Source: Bryoerythrophyllum caledonicum
Taxonomy: Eukaryota > Streptophyta > Bryopsida > Pottiales > Pottiaceae
NCBI GenBank assembly: GCA_963971425.1
Contig: OZ020519.1
Location: 5,410,028-5,474,027 of the forward strand
DNA length: 64,000 nt
Direction: 5' to 3'
A model generated the notes under the pieces. It searched no databases. It was given only the letters and a program-made list of their open reading frames with translations, and was not told where the DNA came from. Of the stretch, positions 41,316-51,697 are shown one piece after another. The stretch's first letter is position 1. Each line of letters starts with the position of its first letter. The position numbers and the translations under genes were made by a program.

Positions 41316-43043
41316 AGCGCATGATGTTGTATGATAGTGTTATTGTTGACGACGATGATGATGAGGAGGATGATTCCAGTAGCTGGTCTAGTTGTTGATG
41401 TTGCAGTGGAGAAAAGTGTCTCCTCCGGTCATCACAAGTTATGTACAACTGGGACACAAATGAAAAAAGCAGTAAATATCTCTTGATGTTCATTTTCTTC
41501 TTTTCCTCCATATAATTGGCACAAGTTCATGAGTTTTACGCTGGTCTATATCTTGGAGTTGATCATCCTCATCATGGAGCCTTATTGATGAGGCTGATCA
41601 ACTCCAAAACTTTCTGCTATGACACTCTACCAATTGTGAAATTTCCAGTGCTAGCAAGTAATATGATTTCTTCTCGTATTGTCGTTACTGAAAAATAGCA
41701 TACTAACCCAAGTCAAACATTGTCAGACATTGTTGGGAAATGTACCAAAAAAGTTTCTTCTTTTCCACATAAAATCTAGACATCTTCATTAATGTCTAAT
41801 TTTTATTTTTTCCATAGTAATGTGTGGTGTAAACCTTTTTATTGGCCATTCAGATTATCTATCAAAAACATATCAAGTTCACAAAAAAATAAAATGTGAA
41901 TTGGCAATTTATGAACCTCCACCCCTTGCACAATTGTCCAAAATATGCTACACCCCTTCGCTACCTCTAAAAATTGGTGTTAAAAGAACTATTATCATGT
42001 TCAACAAGCTGGTAATGAATTTAGACCTTGTGTATTGCAAAAAATTGATACTAAGCGAAGTCAAAGTCTGTTAATCCACTCAATGCAAGGAAGAAAATGA
42101 ATTTAGTACCAACCCCATTAACATACTCTACTTTTATCCGAACTACATTCCACTTGAATTCTTTCAATTCAACTGCTAGATTACAAGATAAAGTATAAAA
42201 ATTTGGGTAGTCAGATTGTTTACTTTCAGAAAATCTCTAATGTGTGAAAATGTTTGGCTTGGATCAATATTTTATTTTTCACTAAGGACAAGAACTTTTT
42301 TCTAACAATATGAAATGAAATAATATTACTTGCTAGTATTGAAAATCTCACTTTCAATAGAGTGTCCTAGCAAAAGTTTTTGGAGGTGCCCGACGTACCC
42401 AAACTCCCCATTTAAAATTCAAAACCCTAGAACTCTTTCATTGAATGTCAGATTAAGGAAAAAATTGTTCTCCCACGGAAGTTTTAGTAGTGCCCTTCTA
42501 CAATAAAAATTTCAAAGAGGAATGCTAGAAACTCACACCATAGGAACCTGACCAAACATTCAAAATGTAGTATGTTCTAGCATAACTTCTTAGAATCTAG
42601 TCGTGGAGAAGAGTTACAAGGAGTACTAGAACCGAGATTGGGTAGAATTTTCTCAATAACACAATTGCAAGCATGAACTTCGACACCCCCTCCTTAGAAA
42701 CTTCCCCAAAGGAGCTGAATCATATACTAATGGAAAGAAGAAAGTTTGATCTAAACATGGGGCAGCTTGAATACATCTAGGAAGTCTCTATTTCCATTTT
42801 CCCTTGGGGTAAACTATGCTGTATAGTATTTCCTTCTGAAACATATACCTTACAAGAACAAAACTTCCCTCTCAGAATGCCTCTCAGAATGGGGAAAATC
42901 CACTCACATCTGCACAAATACATGACAACGTAAGCCCAAAGTACCCAGATTGAGTTTCCAATCTAAAAGGACCATGACCCCAATCCAGCGAAACACATTC
43001 TAAGAATAGGGAGTAAAGTTTTAAGCAAAGTCTGTACCTTCGG
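41316..43043. other. Convergent intergenic region between PI4K-gamma and mTERF
   Basis: Holds the 3' UTRs of two genes that point at each other. A family B repeat copy occupies the middle. No other gene recognised. Confidence 0.4.
41740..42490 (+). repeat. Family B repeat copy
   Basis: Contains GCTACACCCCTTCGCTACCT and TAAAAATTGGTGTTAAAAG, i.e. the intact version of the site into which the MITE at 3824 inserted. Also AAGTCAAAGTCTGTTAATCC. Limits approximate. Confidence 0.55.
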
Positions 43044-46000
43044 TCACACACAATATTTCATGAGGAAGTCGATATCTTCACCGACAGTGGTGCCATCCTC
43101 TTCATCTTCTTCTTCTTCCAAAGAGCTTTCAGTTTCATCACCTGCTTCCAACAACCAGTCCTCGTCTTCAGATTCAGAAGCAACAGATATAGTATCATGA
43201 CATACTTCTTCCTCATCATCACTCACTGTCCAGTCTCTCTTCAGGTTTGCTGGATATTCTACTCTGATTCTGTAATTGCAACAGACCTGATATTTCTTCT
43301 TCTTCCTCGTCATCATCCAGATTTGCAGCAGCATCTTCCACAGTGTCCGGTCTCTCATCTTCAAGTTTGCTAGATATTCTACCGTCATTATGTGTCCTTG
43401 GAGCACCTACAATTCCAGCATCTCCTTCCTCCTCATCATCTAGACTTGCAGCGTCATCTTGCGCATTGTCTAGTCTCTCCTCCTCATCCACCCACGCATT
43501 TGCAGCGTCAAAGTCGACCATGTCTGCTGCGTCTTCTTCGCCTCTCAGGGCGCCCCAGATGTTGGTGTCTATTGGGGTCCAATCAGGGTGATGTTCCTGT
43601 ACCAACTCATTTTCTTTTTCTTCCTTCTCATCATTTTCCTGTTCAAACACCTCTAATCCGCGACTCCGCCTCTCAAGCGCTGCTTTGACTCGCTGCTCGA
43701 ATATCTCGTCGTTGCAGGCCAGCATGGAGCGCAGGTGCAGCACTATGTCGTTGGATTTCAGAATCTTCTGGCGAGGCTTGATTCTTCCTTCCAAGGAGTA
43801 GCTGAATAATCTGTCGATGCATTGCATACAAAGAACATAGCACTAAGAATATGATAGTTCTTTTGCCTCTCCTTGACTCTACCTAAGTTAGAGTCGCCTG
43901 AAGTGGGAATTACTACTCGGAAAACTGAGAAAAAAGATGGAATCTGGCTTCAAAAGAGGGTAGCGCACAATAACTTACCGAGGAAAAGAGACAAGGTCTT
44001 CGATTGGACGCTTCATGTGTCGCTTGAAGTACTTGAGCTTGGATTCGACAATGACAAGATTATATCTCAGCAGCATCGGAAAGTCTGCCACCATGCGCCC
44101 TATTTGCTCACGCTTCAGCTGCTGGTTGCGTAAATACTGTACCAGTGGCTTAAGCCTCAAATTCAAGCCCGTCCCTATCAACTGTGGTCTCAAGGCAATG
44201 ACTTTCCCAATGTCCTCTTCCTTCACTCCTGCCTCCTCCAAAATAAACCTGACCTGTGAAACCAATCGTATCAGTGCCCACATTTTGAAGAAAAAAAACG
44301 ATCTACTTACCAGAAACAACCACTTTAAAAGCTGATAAATGCCTTCTACTAATGCAAGGATGTGATCTAAGCCGTAGTAATAAATTTGGGTGCACCTTCT
44401 TGAAACTCTTATGTCATACCTAAACATTTCGCTGTTGGATTCCAGTATGATTACTAAAGACTTGAGTCTTAGGCTAAAGAGCATCTGTGAAGATTTATTA
44501 GGTGTAGGTGAGATCCAAGTGTGCTTACCACTGGACGAATCTTTCTGTCCATACTGTAGCTCAATAGCGCTGGAAAATCAACAATAACTCGGCCTATGGC
44601 GTCCTCCCGGATTCCAATTGCACGAAAGAATCGTACCTGTCCCAACCAAACCAAAAGTGTCTCTTTAAATCACTAGAAACCTCTAGTAAGGGATCAAATC
44701 ACATACCAATGGATGCAAGAGATTTTCCCTATAACATGGGGTAAATATGAGGCCAAATGTAAGGGCATGAGATAAATAACTTTGTGACTTAGCACGAGCT
44801 TAAAGAACAGCCAAACGATGGAAAACATTGTTTTACCTTGGGTGCAATATTCCTCTCTAGGTTCATGCAAAATACAGAGGGATGCACACAAAAGATGCGC
44901 AGAATGCCTTCATCTTGAATTCCTAGGAATTTGAAGTACTTCACCAGCCGCTGCCATCCGTTCTCAATATCGCAAGCAAGTAACTGAGGTCTCTGAGCAA
45001 TCGCTTTGCCAATGCTGGCGTCTGCCACCCCCAGCCGCCTCAAAAACTCAACCTGTGTACCAACCATAATCAACACGAGATTCCCCAAAAAAACTTAAAA
45101 ATCGATAACATTACTCATTCCAGAGATAAAGAAAAAGCTATTGGCTGGCACTTCTGTGCAAAACTTCGAGCATTTTCAGTTTTTCTGATACCATTTGGAT
45201 TTTCTCTACTGTCTAGAAGCGAGAGGAAAAGTTAGATCATCACAGGAGTAGAGAAAGAATTGCACATTAAAAACCGCAAATATAGGTACTTAGTGAGGAT
45301 CAATTCAGTTTGCCATGATCTTCACGTGAACAAGAAGCAAAATCAAGTCGAGATGAAAAATCAGACCTCAAACCTGATTTTTCATCTTGACTTGTTTCAA
45401 CCTGATTTTTCACCCAAGTTTAAGCAACTGAGTGGCTCGTACCTTAGCTTGCATCTCACAGAGAGGGAATCTTCCAATGCTTGCAGGGAAATTGAACGCC
45501 ATGGGACCGAAATACTCGGGTTTCACACCGAGCTCCTGGAAGAAGGAAATCTTGTCAAGAAGCTCATCAATAGTGAGAGCCAGCACTCCCGGAGCCCGGC
45601 AGATGACAAACCCAACCCAGGACCTTAGGACTCCGGCATCTTCCAGCAGCTGAATCATGTTGGAAAGCTCCTCCAGCGGCCGCTCGAGAATGACTGGGTG
45701 TCGTGTGAGCACCACACCAAGGTCCCGACCTCGCACATAATTCTTCTTCAAAAACTGGATCCGCTCACGCAGCGTGTCCAAGTCTCTCCCCTTCAGGTCG
45801 ACTAACTTGCCGATCCGGGGATATGTCACATGATTATGCTTCATCCATCTGTGAAAAAGCTTCACACGGTGAGCCCTCAATTAACAACCGATAAAAAAAC
45901 AAACTTCCAAAACCTAGGCCTCAATCAGCAACTCTGATGACCAAACCATCTGCACAGAACGAAAATTTCACACAATGAGCCCTCAACCATAAATCATCTG

Positions 46001-47043
46001 CACAAATCTCAGACGCACTTGACAAAAATCTCAGACTTCCTTTCGTTCTTTAGACTCACTTGACAATCTCAGCCACTTTGGTGTGCGCAACACAAGCTCG
46101 AGCGCGGGCTACAAACGTGGAGGTGACATAGCGCTCCTGTGATTTGAGCGCCACGGCCTGAATGAGGATGTGGTCCACGAAAGCAGGCATGTGGTCCACT
46201 GCGAGCTGGGAGAACGTCTTGCTGAGCTGCGCCTCCTTGAAGTGCTCCCGCAGCACCTCTCTGGTCTGCTCGCGGCGCACCTTGAGGGCTTGCCGGAGCG
46301 CCTTCTCGTCGGAGCTCATGTCTGTGGGAGAGGGGTCCACTCCTGCTGCGCTCGGAGCCCGCTTCCTTGCATACGGCACCTGAGAAAGACTCTCGTCCTT
46401 CTCATCCTCTTCTTCGGGTTCCAGAATGTAGGACTTGGAAGGTTTCGGGTTCAAGGATCTTGCTTTGAGCAACTGCCGCAAGTAGGTTTCGTTCTCGGGT
46501 TCAACTGATGCATCCTCTCCTCTGACGTTGTCGTGATCCTGAACCCTAATCGGAACCTGATCTCCAGGTTTTGGATAGGACTTCCTTTTGGGATACACAG
46601 GGTTCGGAGCGTATCGCAGATTGGAAGGGTAGACACGGCGAGGATTTGAAGGAGGCCACTGGCGCTCACGCGGGTGGCGCACTCTGTGGTTGGGATTCCC
46701 TCTTGTATCTTCTATCCTTCAAACAGAAGACGAAATCGTTAAGGGGAGCTTCAAGAGAGCAAAATCCATCACCAAACAAGTTTCCAATCAGCTGATTACC
46801 TCGTGGAGGCGCGCCTCTCCCTCGACTAACACCTGCTTGCCCTCGTCCCCCTCGTCCTCCTCTTCCTCCGGGTCGGGACCATCCCTTATCCTCCCGCTCC
46901 TCTTCGAAAGCTCCCGAAACCGAGAGCCTCACGCACGATGGCGGAGGAGGGGCGAATTCCCGCCACGAGGAGGGCGAGAAGAAGCATGAAGAGGTGGAAG
47001 CGAGGGCCTCGGAGGGTAGCAAAGGGGCACGGAATGTCTGCAT
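43044..47043 (-). CDS. mTERF family protein, organelle-targeted, with acidic C-terminal tail
   Basis: Exons on the minus strand are 47043-46800, 46711-46060, 45848-45443, 45052-44837, 44636-44529, 44253-43979 and 43810 onward. If the last exon runs to its first stop the CDS ends at 43219 (830 residues). If a 61-nt intron (43286-43226) is removed it ends at 43044 (868 residues), with a longer acidic tail ending DFLMKYCV. mTERF proteins bind organellar nucleic acids and influence transcription or RNA processing. mTERF repeats run from about residue 330 to 650, e.g. VEFLRRLGVADASIGKAIA, VRFFRAIGIREDAIGRVI and VRFILEEAGVKEEDIG, and end FSYSLEGRIKPR. The first ~45 residues resemble a transit peptide. 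The long N-terminal region (~45-300) is unusual. Frame is kept across all junctions. Confidence 0.87.
45344..45394. repeat. Small hairpin in mTERF intron 3
   Basis: CAAGTCGAGATGAAAAATCAG pairs almost perfectly with the sequence ending CATCTTGACTTG, with a 9-nt loop. No function assigned. Confidence 0.6.
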
Positions 47044-47084
47044 TGCAGTCCACCGCGAACGGGCTAACGCTCGACCACCATCGG

Positions 47085-47530
47085 CCACATCCACACACCC
47101 GAGCAGCAAACCCTACGCTCGTGAAATGCAAGACAAGAGGTGCAATTCCGCAAAACCCAACACAGGGACTGCAATTCGGCACCGAGAGAGTGCAAATTCG
47201 GGAAGATTTCGCTGCAGGTGTGGCATCCGCCGCTGATAGCAGCATCCAAAATCCACTTTAACAAGAGGCGTGAACCCTAATACTGGCACAGCTGCAAAAC
47301 CCAACACAGGGACTGCAATTCAGCAGCGAGAGAGTGCAAATTCGAGAGCAATTTCGCAAAACCCAACACAGGGACTGGAATTCAGCAGCGAAAGAATGCA
47401 AATTCGTGAGGAATTCGGTGCAGGTGTGGCATCCGCCGCGGATAGCAGCATCCCAACAAAGGGCTTAAACCCTAATACTGGCACAGCTGCAAAACCCAAC
47501 TCAGGAACTGCAATTACAAGTGAAATCTTA
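47085..47530. repeat. Tandem repeats upstream of the mTERF gene
   Basis: GCAAAACCCAACACAGGGAC starts four units (about 47148, 47295, 47357 and 47489). These are followed by GCAATTCAGCAGCGA and AGTGCAAATTCG, and in two cases by GCAGGTGTGGCATCCGCCGC. AACCCTAATACTGGCACAGC precedes two units and includes a telobox-like core. The block lies in the probable promoter or leader of the mTERF gene. Confidence 0.7.
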
Positions 47531-49753
47531 CCAGAGCTCGGCTCAGATGTCACAGACGATGTTCGAGGTGAGTGCGAAATTTCGGAAGAATCGCAATGCA
47601 GTTGTGTCATTACAGATGCCACTCACTTCGTTGTTGATGAGAGCACGCTGAAGAGAGGCATCTAAAATGTCATCCCCACAGAAAAGTCCCTGAAAAGTCC
47701 TTCCAGAAGAGAAAGAGAGGGTGAAATTATTACACGGAAGGAAAGAAAGCATGACGGATTTCATGCCACTGAAAACGCATGAGTAGAAATGTCAATCATT
47801 GGGCTAAACCTTGACAAAAATCCTTCAAAATTGTTGATTCTAGTGGAGTGAGTGAGAAGGAAATAGAGACTTATAGCTCTAATTTTAATAGTAGAATCTA
47901 GATCAAGGCTTATTGAGCCCTAAATTACCAAGAGTCCCCTTGTGGGACTCTTGAAGGTTTGGGCATGTGAAAAATAGAATATTATGTCATTGGGGTTGGT
48001 ACTAGATTACTGTCACTATTCTGACATGTCTAAAAGCATGTGCCATGGTTCAATCTCGGCCGATTAAATCTTGAAGCATGGTGCCACATGCCATGGCTAA
48101 TTAAGGCTATTTGATTGGTGAGTAGACCAATCCCTGCTCATCGACAACTATGCTTCAACTATACAGTACTAACTATATTGTAGTACTATTCTAAGAATGC
48201 AAGCTAATGGCCCAGGAAAAACGCACGGTGAGATTTTTCACCTAGAAAATATTTCCGATTTTGAATTTCACCCTACTTTTGTGATTAGAAAAGGACACAT
48301 GGTCCTCAAAAGGTGCTACAACGGGTCCCTTGTGCTGATTTTTTTTCGCTGACACAAGGTGGCTGCCCTCTAAAACTCTGGATTTTAGAAAAACCCTACT
48401 GTCACACATTATTGGGCAAGGTACCAAAAAAACTTCTTCCTTTCCACATAAAACTTTAAGATCTTCATTTTTTTACTTTTTATTTTTTCTACAACAATAT
48501 GTAGAGTAAACCTTATTATTGACCATTTGGGTTATCAATCTAAAACATATAAAGTTCACAAAATATTAAAACGTGAATCGGCAATTTTTGAACTTTCACT
48601 CCTGTGTTGCACAGTTGTTTTGAATATGCAACAACCCTCCTCTACCTCTAAAAATTGGTGTGTAAGGAACAACATCATGCTCAATACAATGGTAATGGAT
48701 TTAGACCTTGTGTAGTGCAAAAATTTGGCACCAAGTGAAGTCAAAGTCTGTTGATCTACTCAACGCAGGAAAGAAAATGAACAGCTTTTTGTACTTCAAA
48801 CACTATAATCTTTCAATCCATGTGGTCAAAGTTTATGAAATTCTGTGAGGACGTCAATCAATAAGTCTTAATTGAGATCCCATGGTTAGAGGTAGAAATA
48901 TATATTTATTTTATCCTCCTTACTCATTGCACTAGAACAAGCAGTTTGAAGTGTTTTTGGTGTGAAAATGCCTTGGATCTTTGGGGGCTAACTAAATGTG
49001 GAAAAAAAGGGTCCAGAAATAATCGTTGGTAGTCCGCCAAAAGCTGGCAAAATATTTTGTCAGCAATCTTCCGAAGTGGACAACTCGCTTAAATACTATT
49101 CAAATTGGGCATATGAGGTGTTTTTTTGACATCTAGAGAAAATATAGATGTCAATAAACACCTCATATGTTTGATTTGGACAAAACTTTGTCCACATGGA
49201 CACTTAGGAATTAACGCTTGTCAGAGGTAAATGATGCCATGTCATGCAATGGGTGGAGAAAACTTCCTACAGAACCACTTGGAAAATAAAACCAAAATCT
49301 AGAAAAATTGTAGAATATGGACAATTTTGATGATATTTATAGATCACTTTTGGTGATGTTTTGGTTCAAAATAGAATTCACTGAAATTATTAGTTTTTTG
49401 ATATTCGGATAATCCTGGAAGTATAGGGAGGTGACCCCACATGTCACCTTGAATCTTATGGTCTTATGGTAGAAATTAGGACCACATGGACATGGTGACT
49501 TGGCTTTGAAAGGTGTGGGGGCAACTTTTTGGAAGCTTCGATACTATGGGGGAGCTTTAGCTTGTATTGGGTAGGACCTAGAGCATTGATTGCCATTACT
49601 GCTCATGCATTTCATTGGTACAAAAAAATGGAATATAAAACTTGTAGCAATCTATTTAAGTGCATAAAAAAATGTCACCGTGTGTGTCTCCTCTCTTTCT
49701 AGAAAACTCTTTCATGACCTCCTTTTTGAGGAAAAAATCAAAAAATATTTGTG
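47531..49753. other. Gene-free repeats between mTERF and the PES-like gene
   Basis: Contains a family B copy (48410-48995), a hairpin at 49110-49169 (arms beginning CATATGAGGTGTTT), and a piece of the outer composite repeat at about 49430-49640 without its inner insert. No gene seen. Confidence 0.4.
48410..48995 (+). repeat. Family B repeat copy
   Basis: Carries CTCTACCTCTAAAAATTGGT, ATGGATTTAGACCTTGTGTA and AAGTCAAAGTCTGTTGATC. The right end GATCTTTGGGGGCTAACT resembles the TTAA-side terminus of the 50.9-kb copy. Confidence 0.55.
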
Positions 49754-49945
49754 TAGTGAGTGGTAGTATGGTGCAAGCCCAATGGCCCAACCTTTATTCT
49801 TTGGTTGGCCTCATGTCTTTGGGTATCTCACGTAGATTAGCGTCATCTCGGACTGGGTTCATATCATTTTTCCCACATTTATCACACTTTCCAACCAAAG
49901 AATGAAGGTCGGGCCATTGGACTTGCAACATACCACCACTCACTA
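49754..49945. mobile_element. Foldback MITE, 55-bp inverted arms, TA ends
   Basis: 49754-49808 and 49891-49945 are near-perfect inverted copies. The left begins TAGTGAGTGGTAGTATGGTG, and the inward-read right begins TAGTGAGTGGTGGTATGTTG. The ends start with TA, which suggests a Stowaway/mariner-type insertion, but with only one copy this is tentative. Confidence 0.6.
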
Positions 49946-50039
49946 GACAGTTATAGTAACCCACGTGTGCCAAACAAAGCAAAAATGATAATAACCATAT
50001 TTTATATGACATTATCCAAACTTCTATATACCAACCTTC

Positions 50040-50345
50040 CCTTTCTCATCTCATGCAGTCCACTAGTGGATCGCCCAAGGCAAATTGACCCCCTCGTGGG
50101 GAGTTATCCGAGGTAGGCCCCATCTTCATTGCATGAGGTTATTTTTTTAGCCCTCTTATTTTACGGTCCAGAGGCTTTTTTGGATTTTTTGGGACAAATT
50201 TGGGACCTAGGGCCATCATTTACACTAGTGGGACTGCACGTGACTTACCGACGCGTGCTGGTGTATGTGGAATACCATGCCAAGCTCCTCTTGCAAGAGG
50301 GGTTTGAGTTAACCCCCGGAGGAGCCGACCACTTCGTTTCATGAG
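50040..50345. other. Unclassified structured segment
   Basis: GCAGTCCACTAGTGG near 50055 and CACTAGTGGGACTGC near 50224 are inverted, and GTTTGAGTTAACCCCCGG near 50302 looks remotely like a tRNA B box. This is not enough to name an element. Confidence 0.25.
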
Positions 50346-50890
50346 ATGGTATCCCATAGTATAATCGTCACTGAATAAGGTAATACCCGCTTGATATATG
50401 ACATTGTATAATTGATGTTGTAGAAATGTAAAATCAATCACTGAGACCCAGCATTGGAAAAATGTTTGTATGATAAACCATCACATGAAGCGAACACCCT
50501 CATTTGAAATACAATTTAATAGTTTTTATACCAGATGAAATATGAACAAAATAAGGCAGTGGGAGTGAAGAGATGCATGTCTTACAAGACACATTAAAGA
50601 CATACACCCTCTTCATTCGTATAGCAGATCCCACCTAATTAAATGTGCTCATAATGCAGCTAGATAGGTCCCTAAACACAATATCATCGATCATTCCTAC
50701 ATCATTCTTTGAATATTGAATTGTGTACATCTCTATAAATGAGACTGTCTGCCTAACATGCTTATTGAATTTTTTTCAAATTACATGCAAAAAAAACACA
50801 TCTGAAATAACCACAATTGGTACAAAAATATATTATAACTATCAGACTATCCACAAAGAGCTGGATGATATAAATACATATTGGGATTAA

Positions 50891-51697
50891 TCCCTAAAGG
50901 ACCAAGACATTTTCCCCTCAAAATCACTCCAAAATTGCCATTTTCAACGCATTCAACACAAAATGATACAAGATGTTTTTTCTGAAAATTTAACCATAGG
51001 ATCTTGTACTAGAGTTGTATGACACTGTGTGGTGAAAATTTTGGTAAGTTTGACCGCACGGATTGAAAGATATCAGCCTTTGAAGTGAGACATAGTCTCT
51101 TTTTGAGGTCATACGAAACACCTTCAACAAACTTTGACCACCTTCTATGGCATCTTTTTGCACTGTAGGCCGTGAATTTATCATGTTAACTTGAAAAAGA
51201 TCATGTTAGGCACATGTGCACCAAATTTTAGAAGTAGAAGAGGTATAGAAGATGTCCTAAAAAATCCTGCAATGCAACTATGTGCTGAGAATCAACAATA
51301 CACTTTATATTTCGCACATATCATATCCTTCTCAAATTTTTGAAATTCACAAATCCATACGGTAGATGCAAAGATCTTAATTTCCTTTCCAAGAGGACAT
51401 CTTCTTTCTTTTAAATGGACAAAACTCAAATTTCTACTGAATTTAGAAGTTATTATAGTTTAATGACAATATTTGTGATATGTCACACTAAACTACTGCA
51501 CTATTTGTATATGTAAGTGAAAATAAATTGTAACATTTGAACCGTAAGTCGGAATTCTACGAAATTTGTGTCTACGCAAAGCTAATCAAAAGTTGTCCAT
51601 TCACTAAAAAATCTCAGAAAATAATGCCTAGAATTGAGAACGTGGTACCTTATCCAAACTCAAAATGTCCCCCAAGGGGGCTTTGGTCCTTTAGGGG
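50891..51697. mobile_element. Family B element with TTAA ends, abutting the PES stop codon
   Basis: TTAA at 50887-50890 and 51698-51701. The ends are inverted: TCCCTAAAGGACCAA at the left, and CCCCTAAAGGACCAA read inward from the right. The interior is non-coding and shares TTCTAAAATTTGGTGCACAT-type sequence (on the reverse strand) with other copies. The right-hand TTAA contains the stop codon of the neighbouring gene. Confidence 0.7.

Noticed and set aside
47270..47665. Open frame upstream of the mTERF gene
   Set aside because: It is open because it is made of tandem repeats; no domain, and the repeat is open in other frames too.
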